Assembly: GCA_021604505.1 (NCBI GenBank)
Contig: BQJC01000003.1
Location: 248,001-312,000 of the forward strand
Length of the DNA: 64,000 bases
Source: Nitrospinaceae bacterium
GTDB lineage: Bacteria > Nitrospinota > Nitrospinia > Nitrospinales > VA-1
Direction of reading: 5' to 3'
Shown: piece after piece, positions 8,923-17,454 of the stretch
Position numbering within the stretch: position 1 is the stretch's first letter
Layout of the letters: each line of letters begins with the position of its first letter
Made by a program: the position numbers and the translations under genes
Notes under the pieces: generated by a model
The model's input: the letters and a program-made list of their open reading frames with translations, nothing else
Told to the model about the DNA's origin: nothing
Databases searched by the model: none

Positions 8923-9357
8923 CTACTTCATAAAAGCGCTATTGATGTATTTCACAACGTCCCAGATTTCATTATCCTTCAAGGTTTTGCCATGAGCGAC
9001 CATGCCGGTGCCGGCAGAACCCTTTTTGATGATGTGAAACATCTGGCCGGGTGATACCTTTTTCATCGTTTCAGCGCAGGTGAAATTTCTGGGTTTCGGT
9101 TTCAAAGCGGCGCCGAGCTTTCCGGATCCATCACCTTTGTCGCCATGACACATTTTGCAGGCCATCGGTTTAGCGGTTTTATCGTAGATCTTTTTTCCAT
9201 TTTCAGCATTTGCTTTAGCGGTTTTATCCATTTTCGCAGTGCTCGATGGTGCGGCTTTAGTTTTCCGCGGCTGAGGACACTGACCTCCTGCATACGCGGC
9301 ACTCACCACGAAAAAACTGAAAACAGCCAAAATCGAAATAACTACCATTTTTTTCAT
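8923..9357 (-). CDS. Small periplasmic monohaem cytochrome c
   Basis: A 144-residue class I cytochrome c. A signal peptide (1-23, ending AAYAG) is followed by a Lys/Ala-rich linker and one haem-binding motif, C67KMCH. The fold continues with GDGSGKLGAALKPKPRNF, GTGMVAHG (probable axial Met) and DNEIWDVVKYI. It would act as a soluble electron carrier in the periplasm. The linker is unusually rich in lysine (KTKAAPSSTAKMDKTAKAN), making the protein basic, as is common for carriers that dock on acidic partners. The start is supported by AAGGAGAG. It is monocistronic, with its own terminator. Confidence 0.92.
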   Translation of the reverse strand: MKKMVVISILAVFSFFVVSAAYAGGQCPQPRKTKAAPSSTAKMDKTAKANAENGKKIYDKTAKPMACKMCHGDKGDGSGKLGAALKPKPRNFTCAETMKKVSPGQMFHIIKKGSAGTGMVAHGKTLKDNEIWDVVKYINSAFMK

Positions 9358-9722
9358 TTAAAGCTCTCCTTCCTTAAATTTGTGAATAAAACCTTCGCCC
9401 AATTATAAAAATAATTCTCTTTTTCACCCGTTTAACTGCCAGGATTCGAGCTTTTGAGAGATTAAATTTCCCATAATAACTGCCCAGCAAAGTATTCCTG
9501 GCCCCTTGGGGGAACCACCTGCAAAAAACCCCCACCATTCACTTGCTTAAAGACACCCAGACTGAAAATAGGAGCAGTGCATTATATTAAATCCGTTTAA
9601 CCTGTCAATAAAAATTTCCGGCGATTTCCTGCAAATTTCCAGAGGTTTTGAGGGCTTCCCTCCGTTCGAGAATGCAGGAAAAACACGGATTTTTGGTGTA
9701 GGAATAAAGAATTAAATACGGG

Positions 9723-9744
9723 AAATGTGATATAAGTCACATTT
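9723..9744. promoter_or_regulatory. CRP/FNR-family binding site (perfect palindrome)
   Basis: AAATGTGA-N6-TCACATTT, with both 8-bp arms perfect. This is the classical CRP consensus half-site TGTGA with its flanking A and T bases. It lies about 365 bp before the cytochrome start (minus strand) and about 470 bp before the kamA start, centred near -117 of the candidate promoter at 9816. The regulator that binds it is not in the window. Confidence 0.7.
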
Positions 9745-9815
9745 TAAAAATCAACCGCTTAAATATCCCTTTAAAAAAAACGCCTGCTGAAAACGCAAAA
9801 TGGGCTAGCTTTTCC

Positions 9816-9844
9816 TTGCTTTAACCTCTTCATTCGAGTATATT
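9816..9844 (+). promoter_or_regulatory. Candidate sigma-70 promoter for kamA
   Basis: TTGCTT and TATATT separated by 17 bases. Transcription would begin near 9851, giving a leader of about 365 nucleotides before the aminomutase start at 10215. Seen by pattern only. Confidence 0.45.
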
Positions 9845-10214
9845 CGTCCCATACAAGACAACCCTAAATAACTGTTAAATTTTTTGTTATACCTCAAATA
9901 GCGTTGAGAACCGGGAAAAAACCGCTTTTCCTATTTTATGCAATGCGAACGAGGGAGGTCGTTTCCTTAAAAAAGTGTAAAACCAACCTTGGGGGAATTC
10001 CCCATCCGGGTGATGAACCAATGTACGACATCCGGAGCCCAAACGTTGGAAAAACCTCTCTACAAGAACTCAGCTTGATTTATCCCCCACACGAAATTGT
10101 GTTAATTCACAAAAATGGGGATAGTCTGGCTCGCAACCGGGGCACAAACCGGACTTATGAAATTATTTATCTAACCATCCCCGCAAGACCGGGAATAACA
10201 ATAGGAGGCGAAGC

Positions 10215-11435
10215 ATGCCTTTTTCAATAAAAAACCTCGTTTCCAAAAACAACGGCAACGGTCATAAGGGCAACGGAAATAGCCCCCTGAAGCTGGTTGG
10301 CCCAAAACCCAAATATCTGACCAAACTGGATCAGATTCCCCAATTGAGTGAGGACGAAAAAACCCAGCTGGACAAGGTCAGCGAAAAGTTCGTTTTTCGC
10401 ACCAACGACTACTACCAGTCCCTGATCGACTGGGATGACCCGAACGACCCCATCCGGCGCATTGTCATGCCCGATGTCCAGGAACTGGATGAATGGGGCC
10501 AGCTGGACGCATCCAACGAAGAAAAGTACACCAAGGTCCGGGGGCTGGAGCACAAATACACCTCCACGGCCTTGTTGCTGGTCAATGAAGTATGCGCCGC
10601 CTATTGTCGGTTTTGCTTTAGAAAGCGCTTGTTCATGGATGAAAACGATGAGGTCACCAAGGACGTCTCGGAAGGTCTGCAATACATTAAAGAGCACAAG
10701 GAAATAAGCAACGTGCTCCTGACCGGCGGGGATCCTTTAATCATGTCCACCAGCAAGCTCGAGCCCATCATTCAAAAGCTCAGGCAATTGGACCATGTGA
10801 AAATCATCCGCATCGGCACCAAAATTCCTGCTTTCAATCCCTTCAGAATCATCAACGATCCTTCCCTCCTGGAAATGATCAAAAAATACAGCACCAATGA
10901 AAAGAAGATTTATATCATGGCGCATTTTAACCATCCCAGAGAGTTGACCGCCAAGGCTGTGGAAGGACTGAACCTGCTCATGCAGGCGGGAGCTACCCTC
11001 GTCAACCAGACGCCGCTGATCCGGGGTGTGAACGATGACGTTAATGTTCTGGCCGATTTGTTCAACCGGCTCTCCTTCATGGGAGTCCCCCCTTACTACG
11101 TATTTTTGTGCCGGCCCACGTTAGGAAACGAAACGTATTCAGTTCCTATCGAAAAGGGATACCAGATTTACGAACGCGCCCGATCGAAATGTTCCGGACT
11201 CGCCAAAAGGGCCCGGTTAGTCATGTCGCATGAATCCGGCAAGGTCGAAGTGGTGGGCATGACAAATGAACAGACCTTTTTCAAATATCTTAGAGCGGCA
11301 GAAGACGAAAACGGTGCTAGATTCATGGCCTTCAACAGAAACCCTGAAGCCTATTGGCTGGATGATTATGCGGAAACACAGGACCAATCTTTTGAGGGTA
11401 GTTTTCTACAGCTTTGCACCGAAAATCATGGGTAG
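10215..11435 (+). CDS. KamA-family radical SAM aminomutase (lysine/glutamate 2,3-aminomutase type)
   Basis: A 406-residue radical SAM enzyme. The cluster motif C127AAYC131RFC134 binds the 4Fe-4S cluster that cleaves S-adenosylmethionine. LLTGGDPLIMS is the family's SAM- and PLP-contact segment, and TPLIRGVNDD and PYYVFLCRPT are further KamA blocks. The family moves an amino group between carbons 2 and 3 of lysine (or glutamate) using PLP; beta-lysine is often an osmolyte precursor. Which amino acid is used here is not decided, and the acetyltransferase AblB that usually accompanies osmolyte synthesis is not adjacent. The N-terminus is a Gly/Asn/Lys-rich tail. AGGAGG precedes the ATG by 8 bases. 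A DJ-1-like gene follows on the same strand. Confidence 0.88.
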   Translation: MPFSIKNLVSKNNGNGHKGNGNSPLKLVGPKPKYLTKLDQIPQLSEDEKTQLDKVSEKFVFRTNDYYQSLIDWDDPNDPIRRIVMPDVQELDEWGQLDASNEEKYTKVRGLEHKYTSTALLLVNEVCAAYCRFCFRKRLFMDENDEVTKDVSEGLQYIKEHKEISNVLLTGGDPLIMSTSKLEPIIQKLRQLDHVKIIRIGTKIPAFNPFRIINDPSLLEMIKKYSTNEKKIYIMAHFNHPRELTAKAVEGLNLLMQAGATLVNQTPLIRGVNDDVNVLADLFNRLSFMGVPPYYVFLCRPTLGNETYSVPIEKGYQIYERARSKCSGLAKRARLVMSHESGKVEVVGMTNEQTFFKYLRAAEDENGARFMAFNRNPEAYWLDDYAETQDQSFEGSFLQLCTENHG

Positions 11436-11503
11436 AACACAGATGAATCTCAACCAATCAACTTGTACAAAGCTTGTTGTCTATTGACGGGAGAAAGACG
11501 GGT

Positions 11504-12103
11504 ATGGCTCGATTGACCGGGAAAAATATTCTTTTCATCATTCCCAAGGATTATTACAACGAAGCGGAACTGGACCCTCTCTTGGAGATCATAAAACAAG
11601 AAGACGCCAGGGTCCTCGTCGCTTCATCCAAGTTCAAAGACGCCGTAGGAATGAATGGCGGAAGCGTGATGCCCGATGTGCTGGTTGTGGATGCAATTGA
11701 AGGAATCACCGGCGACAGTTACGTCACCGGAGGAACCGGAACCCGTCAGATCATCGGAATTTTCCACGGCGTGATTCTCATCGGCGGCAAAGGCGCCCGC
11801 TCCTACCTGTGGAAAGATGAACTGGTCCGGTTGCTCATTGCCGACCGCCACCGCTGTGGCATGGTCGTGGGCGCCATCGGATCGGCGGTTCCCGCTCTGA
11901 TCCCGGCGCATCTGATCCATGAATTTGACGTCGCCGCCGACAACGATAAACACACCTTAAAAGAGCTGGAAAAAGCCAATATCGGACTTTCCGAAGAGAA
12001 GGTGGCCGTTTACGACCGGATCATCACCGGCGCAAACGCCTCAGCGGTCAAAGAATTCGCGGAAGCCTTCATCAGCGAGGTGAGTAAAACCGCTCAAAAA
12101 TAA
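11504..12103 (+). CDS. DJ-1/PfpI-family protein without the nucleophile cysteine
   Basis: A protein of about 199 residues with the DJ-1/PfpI flavodoxin-like fold: KNILFIIPKDYYNEAEL opens the domain, and GVILIGGKGARSYLWKDELVRLL precedes the elbow. In active DJ-1/PfpI members the elbow reads A-I-C-x-G. Here it is GAIG126SAVPAL, so glycine replaces the catalytic cysteine; the nearest Cys (HRCGMVV) is about ten residues earlier. Hydrolase, glyoxalase or deglycase activity by the usual route is therefore doubtful, and a binding or sensing role is possible. ATG 11504 is chosen because GGGAGAAAGACGGG lies before it. It is probably co-transcribed with the KamA-type gene. Confidence 0.8.
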   Translation: MARLTGKNILFIIPKDYYNEAELDPLLEIIKQEDARVLVASSKFKDAVGMNGGSVMPDVLVVDAIEGITGDSYVTGGTGTRQIIGIFHGVILIGGKGARSYLWKDELVRLLIADRHRCGMVVGAIGSAVPALIPAHLIHEFDVAADNDKHTLKELEKANIGLSEEKVAVYDRIITGANASAVKEFAEAFISEVSKTAQK

Positions 12104-12115
12104 CACCCGCCACCA

Positions 12116-12475
12116 TTAAAACCCGTCTTTCGATGCCTCCCTTTCCTTGGCCGCTTTGATGATCTTGATCCTGAGTTTAATCGCCCCGCTCAGAGCTTGC
12201 ACGATTTTGTCACTGGCATCCGGAAAATAAAGCTTGGAATTGAATTCATCCAACGTGTGGGTTTCTAAAATTTTCGCAAACGCTTCATCAATAAAGGGAC
12301 GGCTCATCTGCGCGATCCCTTCAAAATAGACATTTATTTTTTCATATTTATCCCAGTTATCGCAAATGAGATTGAGGATCGTGTCTCCCGCCGGCGACCC
12401 GTCCTCAGACGTCCTCCCGGAGGGGGTGGAAGTTTGCATAATGTCGAATATTTTTATACTAAATTCACTTTCCAT
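12116..12475 (-). CDS. DUF4325 (STAS-like) protein
   Basis: A 119-residue protein of the DUF4325 STAS-like family. The core YEKINVYFEGIAQMSRPFI and the following DEAFAKILE match the conserved S-x-x-F-x-D-E-A-F pattern of that family. The first 30 residues are a poorly conserved extension. The family often travels with histidine-kinase-like ATPases in regulatory or defence pairs, but no such partner is adjacent here. The gene is convergent with the DJ-1-like gene. Function unknown. Confidence 0.72.
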   Translation of the reverse strand: MESEFSIKIFDIMQTSTPSGRTSEDGSPAGDTILNLICDNWDKYEKINVYFEGIAQMSRPFIDEAFAKILETHTLDEFNSKLYFPDASDKIVQALSGAIKLRIKIIKAAKEREASKDGF

Positions 12476-12543
12476 GAGTTCCCGTCCAATATAATAAGGA
12501 GAGCTTCCCGGCGAACGCCCTTCACCGAAATTACAGCAAAAAA

Positions 12544-13041
12544 CTACCGGGTTTCGATCGTCACAGTTGTCATTTCAATTCGTTCGTCCGGATTGTCGTT
12601 GTGGTCCCTGGGAGAGTTGACGATTTCATCCGCCACATCCATTCCGTCGAGCACTTCACCAAACACCGTGTATTGCCCGTCTAAAAATGGAGAATCCTTG
12701 ACCACGATGAAAAATTGCGACCCGGCGCTGTCCGGGTCCTGAGAACGGGCCATCGACAAAATGCCGCGCTTGTGGGGAACGTCATTGAATTCCGCCTTGA
12801 TCGTGTAGCCGGGACTTCCCGTTCCATGCGCCGAACGGTCCTCGCTTTTAGAATTCGGGTCTCCGCCCTGAATCATGAAACCGGGAATGACACGGTGAAA
12901 GATGGTTCCATCGTAAAATCCCTTACCCGCCAGATCCTTAAAATTTTTCACATGCCCCGGCGCTTTATCCTCAAAAAATCCGATCTCTATTTTGCCCAGA
13001 GTCGTGTTTATTACCGCAATCTCTTGTTGTCCCTCCGACAT
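12544..13041 (-). CDS. Cyclophilin-type peptidyl-prolyl isomerase, cytoplasmic form
   Basis: A 165-residue cyclophilin with the conserved catalytic blocks FHRVIPGFMIQGGDP, SMARSQDPDSAGSQFFI and DGQYTVFGEV. No signal peptide precedes the domain (MSEGQQEIAVINTTLG), so it should act in the cytoplasm as a proline isomerase and folding helper. GGAGAGG stands upstream of the ATG. It lies 54 bases after a secreted paralogue on the same strand, to which it is closely similar over the full domain, so the two arose by local duplication. Confidence 0.95.
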   Translation of the reverse strand: MSEGQQEIAVINTTLGKIEIGFFEDKAPGHVKNFKDLAGKGFYDGTIFHRVIPGFMIQGGDPNSKSEDRSAHGTGSPGYTIKAEFNDVPHKRGILSMARSQDPDSAGSQFFIVVKDSPFLDGQYTVFGEVLDGMDVADEIVNSPRDHNDNPDERIEMTTVTIETR

Positions 13042-13095
13042 AGTAAAACCTCTCCTTAATCCTTCAATTTAGATATAACCGGTTTGAAAAATACG

Positions 13096-13650
13096 TTACC
13101 GGTTTTCGATTTTGACCGTTTTCATTTCAATCCGTTCATTGGGATTGTTATTGGGGTCTCTGGGAGCGCTGACGATTTGATCCGCCACATCCATTCCCTG
13201 TGTCACTTTTCCAAACACCGTGTATTGCCCGTCTAAAAATGGAGAATCCTTGACCACAATAAAAAACTGCGACCCGGCGCTGTCCGGGTGAGTGGAACGA
13301 GCCATGGAAACGATTCCGCGCTTGTGAGGAACATCGTTGAATTCCGCTTTGATGGTGTAGCCGGGACCGCCCATACCGTGCTGGGACTTATCCGTACTTT
13401 TGGAATTCGGATCGCCGCCCTGAATCATGAACCCTGGAATCACCCGGTGAAACGTGGTTCCGTCATAAAACCTCTTTTTTGCCAAATCCTTGAAATTTTT
13501 GACATGCCCTGGAGCTTTATCGTCCATAAAAGAGATTTCAATCGTTCCTTTGGTGGTTTCGATGACGGCCACTTCTTCGGCCTGAACCACAGCGGCCATC
13601 GAGAAAACACCCAATATAACCACTCCAACCATCCTGTAAAATACGTTCAT
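13096..13650 (-). CDS. Cyclophilin-type peptidyl-prolyl isomerase, secreted form
   Basis: A 184-residue cyclophilin with a signal peptide (MNVFYRMVGVVILGVFSMAAVVQAE, cleavage near residue 24). The catalytic blocks FHRVIPGFMIQGGDP, SMARSTHPDSAGSQFFI and GQYTVFGKV are intact. It would catalyse prolyl isomerisation in the periplasm. It is the first gene of the tandem pair and shares most residues with the cytoplasmic copy downstream. The start is supported by GGAGAGG 4-5 bases before the ATG. Confidence 0.95.
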   Translation of the reverse strand: MNVFYRMVGVVILGVFSMAAVVQAEEVAVIETTKGTIEISFMDDKAPGHVKNFKDLAKKRFYDGTTFHRVIPGFMIQGGDPNSKSTDKSQHGMGGPGYTIKAEFNDVPHKRGIVSMARSTHPDSAGSQFFIVVKDSPFLDGQYTVFGKVTQGMDVADQIVSAPRDPNNNPNERIEMKTVKIENR

Positions 13651-13892
13651 CGATCCTCTCCAAATAATTCTTTGCTTATTAAATCCAGATCTTCGAATCC
13701 GGTGTCATATACAATTTAGAGGCAAACTATTTTTCAAAAATTCCAAAGGTGGTAGACTGACTCCATCCAGAAAACTTTAGGGGATCAATCAGCCCCCATC
13801 CAAAGGGCAAAAAAGTCCTTTAAAGTCATAAGAAATTGGAATTCAACATTCTAAAAAATAGCCCGGTGAATGTCAAACCAGCGTGACGGAAA

Positions 13893-15962
13893 ATGAAGCT
13901 CAGAGCCGGTTTTTTATTCTTTAACTATTTGCTGACGGCGATGGGCCTGACCTGTCTGGCGTTCAGTCAGGTATTTTCCCTTTTAACAGGAATATTTTTA
14001 TTATCCGGTCTAAGCCTCTGTCTTGTTCTGGAGGTCAAGAAAATACTTCCCCTAAAACCGCCCGTTAGAATTTTATCTTCCAGTTGGGCGCTCCTGGCCC
14101 TGCCCTTCCTTTATTTTGGTTTCGATATTCCCCTTCTAGATCTGTTGGTTTGGTTTTTGGTTTTTCTGCTTTTTTCCCGGATAATTTTGAAAACCGAGTT
14201 AAACGATTACCTGTTCGGATACATGCTGACTCTCATTTGCCTTTTGCTGGGAGCCATGGTCATCCACCAGTTAGTGTTCGCTGCCCTTTTCTTATCGTTT
14301 TACATGGTTCTCTGCTGGGGATTGATCCATTACAACCTGATGGCGGAACGCATAGGAAGCCACAGCCCGCCGGAGGTGTTTAACCGGTTTAAGGGCAAAG
14401 AGTCTATCCGCGGCAGCTTAATAGGGTTCTCAGCCGGGTTGATGACGCTGAGCCTGATTTTAACCACCTTGATCTTCGCCGCCTTTCCACGTTTTGGCGC
14501 GGGGCTGGTCCCGTCCGGTCCGCCAACCCCCGTCAGCGGCTTTTCCGAAGCGGTGCGGTTGGGGGATGTGGGGCGCATCAAAAAAAATGACCAGGTGGTC
14601 ATGCGCATCGAATTCAATCGGGACGGCAAACCCTACCGCCCCCAGGGACCGGTGTTCTGGCGCGGTGTTGTTCTCGATCACTTCAACGGCAGCGCCTGGT
14701 TTTCCACAGCCAAACCCAGATGGAGATACTTCAACCAGCCGGGGGTTGGCACCCGGCTGTTCCCGTTTGATCGCGGCCCAGGCCTGCTTCGGCAAAACAT
14801 CTTTATGGACGGCTTCGACTCCAATGTTATTTTCACCCAGGGGGTTCCCCTGTTTGTCGATGGGGACTTTCACCATCTGCAGATCAATATGAATTCCGCT
14901 CTGAAAACAATGGATCAAAGCCCGCACCCAAAATCCGTCACTCTAATTTCCGATGCGGCCGCTTCATCCAAAAGCCGCAACCGGGACCCATTCGAAATAA
15001 AATCCGAGGCGCAGCAAAAACGGTTTCTGCAACTTCCCGATGTGAGTCCTGAAATCACCCGGCTGGCGAAAACCCTGACCCGGAATGCGGCATCCTCAGA
15101 GGCCAAAGCCAACAGTATATTGAATCATCTGCAAAGCGATTTCGAATACACCCTCGATATGAAAGGAAAACCAGGCCAAACCACCCTCGACCATTTCCTG
15201 TTTGACCGGAAAAAAGGCCACTGCGAGTATTTTGCATCTTCTATGGTCGTGCTTCTCCGCATCGCAGGCATTCCGGCTCGCCTGGTGAACGGTTTTTTTG
15301 GAATCGAGTGGAACGATTTTGGGCAGTACATGGTGGTCCGCCAAACCCATGCCCACTCCTGGGTCGAAGCCTATTTTCCAGGCAAAGGATGGGTCGTATA
15401 CGACCCCACTCCCGCCGACCCGGCGTTTTCTGAAAGCGGTTTTCAAGACCCCTTGAGCCGCGCTTTCGATCTCTTACGATTGAACTGGCAACGGTACATT
15501 GTCCGCTATTCCCTGAACGACCAGTCCCTGATTTTCAGCCGCCTCAAATCGACTGGGGAAGAAACTTTACAAACCCTGCAAAAACTGGGAACAATCGAGA
15601 GGAAGGAAATAAAATCCTTTATTTTCGATAACCTGGAGATTTATCTCCTTACCGTCGGGTTCGGAATTTTATTGATTGTTGTCTGGAAAAATCATCTGTC
15701 CTGGCGGCTGTCTGCGTCTTCCCGCCACCCATTCCCTGCCTGGCTGTACCGGAAAATGCTGGGGAAATTGAAAACCCTGGGAATCGAAAAACAACCGCAT
15801 TGGACCCATAGAGAGTTTCTCCAGAAACTCACCGCCCTGCCCCCCGAAAAACGCACTATTGTTGAGAAAATCACAGCTACCTATGAGAAATCACGATTTG
15901 GACAAACCCCACTACTGGCAACAGAAAAAAAAGAACTATTGAACCACCTGCGAAATATCTGA
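13893..15962 (+). CDS. Membrane-anchored transglutaminase-like protein (DUF3488/TGM/DUF4129 type)
   Basis: A 689-residue protein. The N-terminal region (1-205) has about six membrane helices of the DUF3488 kind. A periplasmic region follows, and the transglutaminase-like core lies near 415-510 with catalytic Cys in GHCEYFASSM, His in HAHSWVEAYF and Asp in VVYDPTPADP. A further membrane helix (about 580-600) and a cytoplasmic DUF4129-type tail complete the usual layout. In many bacteria this protein is encoded beside a MoxR ATPase and a DUF58 protein; neither is present here. Natural substrates are unknown; peptidase or cross-linking activity on envelope proteins is assumed for the family. Confidence 0.9.
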   Translation: MKLRAGFLFFNYLLTAMGLTCLAFSQVFSLLTGIFLLSGLSLCLVLEVKKILPLKPPVRILSSSWALLALPFLYFGFDIPLLDLLVWFLVFLLFSRIILKTELNDYLFGYMLTLICLLLGAMVIHQLVFAALFLSFYMVLCWGLIHYNLMAERIGSHSPPEVFNRFKGKESIRGSLIGFSAGLMTLSLILTTLIFAAFPRFGAGLVPSGPPTPVSGFSEAVRLGDVGRIKKNDQVVMRIEFNRDGKPYRPQGPVFWRGVVLDHFNGSAWFSTAKPRWRYFNQPGVGTRLFPFDRGPGLLRQNIFMDGFDSNVIFTQGVPLFVDGDFHHLQINMNSALKTMDQSPHPKSVTLISDAAASSKSRNRDPFEIKSEAQQKRFLQLPDVSPEITRLAKTLTRNAASSEAKANSILNHLQSDFEYTLDMKGKPGQTTLDHFLFDRKKGHCEYFASSMVVLLRIAGIPARLVNGFFGIEWNDFGQYMVVRQTHAHSWVEAYFPGKGWVVYDPTPADPAFSESGFQDPLSRAFDLLRLNWQRYIVRYSLNDQSLIFSRLKSTGEETLQTLQKLGTIERKEIKSFIFDNLEIYLLTVGFGILLIVVWKNHLSWRLSASSRHPFPAWLYRKMLGKLKTLGIEKQPHWTHREFLQKLTALPPEKRTIVEKITATYEKSRFGQTPLLATEKKELLNHLRNI

Positions 15963-15968
15963 GTGCCG

Positions 15969-16022
15969 GTTGCAACCCCTATCACCCGCAAATGTTGCAA
16001 AATGTATTGCAACTATTGCAAC
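15969..16022 (+). promoter_or_regulatory. Array of four TTGCAA motifs before the sigma-54 activator
   Basis: TTGCAA occurs at 15970-15975 (inside the palindrome GTTGCAAC), 15995-16000, 16007-16012 and 16016-16021, within 54 bases directly upstream of the activator gene. Step sizes are 25, 12 and 9 bases. This is probably a regulator-binding region, perhaps autoregulatory; related motifs occur upstream of nirK-1. Confidence 0.45.
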
Positions 16023-16087
16023 TTTGCTTTACAACAGATAGTGGTTTTTTCATAATTGCTGACAAATCAATTTTCCGTGGAACTGAA

Positions 16088-17407
16088 ATGGACTCGAATT
16101 CTTCAAAATATCTCAATAAGGCGCTCAATGTCCTGAACGAGGCGGTTTTCGTCTACGACGAAAATATGCAGATCAAATATTTCAATGACGCCGCCGAACG
16201 CATCACCGGATTCAGTAAAGAGGATGTCATCGGTAAACAATGCGTCACCCTGTTCAACAAAAGCCTGTGCTTGAACAACTGCGTCCTCTGCCAAACGGTC
16301 AAAAATGATCCGTTGCAGGAGCTGACCCAGTTTCAATCGCCTTTCTTCCGAAAAGATGGAGCCAAGCGGTCAGGGGCTTTCAAGGCGGGTCTTTTGAAAC
16401 GCGAAAAAAATGGAGCCGTGGAAGTCCTGGTCGCTCTGACCGACACCACAGAGATCGTCGATCTCAAAGAAAAACTCAGCCGCTCTTTTAGAAACATCAT
16501 CGGCAAAAACCATTTAATGCAGGAATTATTTCGCACCATTCGCAATATTGCCGCATTCGACACCACTGTTCTCATTCAGGGAGAAAGCGGCACGGGTAAG
16601 GAACTGGTGGCCAAAGCCATCCACTTTGAAAGTCCACGTGCCGGGGAAAACCTGGTCACCGTCAATTGCTCGGCTTTTTCAGACGACCTTCTGGAAAGTG
16701 AGTTGTTCGGCCATGTTAAAGGTGCGTTCACCGGAGCGGTGCAGGGAAGGATCGGGCGTTTCGAAGAAGGCAACGGCGGCACCATCTTCCTCGATGAAGT
16801 GGGAGATCTGACCCCCAAGGTGCAAATCAAACTGTTGCGTGTCATTCAGGAAAAAGAAATTCAGCGCGTCGGGGAAAACACCACCCGCAAGGTGGACATC
16901 CGCATCCTCGCCGCAACCCATAAAGACCTCATGAAAGAAGTTAAGGAAGGCCGCTTCAGAGAGGATCTGTTTTACCGGTTGAACGTCGTTCCCATTCACT
17001 TGCCGCCTCTTAGAAAGAGGAAAGAGGATATTCCGCGTCTGGCAAGGCACTTCATCAAAACCTGGGAAGGGGTACACAAAAAAGCCATCGACAAAATATC
17101 CGACCAGGCGCTGGGAAGGCTCATGGATCACGACTGGCCGGGAAATGTCCGTGAGCTTGAAAATGCCATCGAACACGCCGCGGTTAAATGCAAACGGAAA
17201 GTCATCGAAGTGGAAGACCTTCCGGTGGCTATGACGTCTGCCTTACCCAGGAAGGCCAAGAGCTGGAAACGCAATCAGGTCACACGGGAAATGATTTTAA
17301 AGGCATTGGCCGAAACGGGCAACAACCAGACTCACGCCGCCCGGAGTCTGAATATTCACCGCATCACCTTGTGGCGAAAGATGCAGGACTTCCAAATCGA
17401 AGTATAA
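16088..17407 (+). CDS. PAS-domain sigma-54-dependent transcriptional activator with cysteine cluster
   Basis: A 439-residue activator. An N-terminal PAS domain (10-120) contains the cluster C52-x8-C61-x3-C65-x2-C68, which could bind an iron-sulfur cluster or metal or act as a redox switch. The AAA+ domain (about 135-360) has Walker A GESGTGKE (165-172), GAFTGA (212-217, the sigma-54 contact) and a Walker B in IFLDEVGDL. The C-terminal Fis-type helix-turn-helix (NNQTHAARSLNIHRITLWRKM) binds DNA. There is no receiver domain, so control should come from the PAS input. ATG 16088 is chosen over the longer frame at 15992, whose start lies inside the TTGCAA array. It converges on the nirK pair; regulation of nirK is an inference from position and motifs. 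Confidence 0.92.
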   Translation: MDSNSSKYLNKALNVLNEAVFVYDENMQIKYFNDAAERITGFSKEDVIGKQCVTLFNKSLCLNNCVLCQTVKNDPLQELTQFQSPFFRKDGAKRSGAFKAGLLKREKNGAVEVLVALTDTTEIVDLKEKLSRSFRNIIGKNHLMQELFRTIRNIAAFDTTVLIQGESGTGKELVAKAIHFESPRAGENLVTVNCSAFSDDLLESELFGHVKGAFTGAVQGRIGRFEEGNGGTIFLDEVGDLTPKVQIKLLRVIQEKEIQRVGENTTRKVDIRILAATHKDLMKEVKEGRFREDLFYRLNVVPIHLPPLRKRKEDIPRLARHFIKTWEGVHKKAIDKISDQALGRLMDHDWPGNVRELENAIEHAAVKCKRKVIEVEDLPVAMTSALPRKAKSWKRNQVTREMILKALAETGNNQTHAARSLNIHRITLWRKMQDFQIEV

Positions 17408-17454
17408 AATGGGAGGAAAGGTGGAAATAATCTTTACGAGGATATCATTTAATT

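Larger units (their letters stand above)
9358..10214. other. 857-bp non-coding interval with regulatory signals
   Basis: No convincing gene is seen between the divergent cytochrome and kamA-like genes. The interval is AT-rich in its left two thirds. It contains a perfect CRP-type palindrome (9723-9744), a candidate sigma-70 promoter on the plus strand (9816-9844), a GGGGAATTCCCC palindrome near 9992 and a foldable region before kamA (10081-10123). The frame open from 9904 to 10230 starts with TTG, overlaps the kamA start and has no family resemblance, so it is not called. Confidence 0.6.

Noticed and set aside
9904-10230. 108-codon frame upstream of the kamA-like gene
   Set aside because: It starts with TTG without a ribosome-binding site, overlaps the aminomutase start, has no family resemblance, and lies in what looks like a structured leader.
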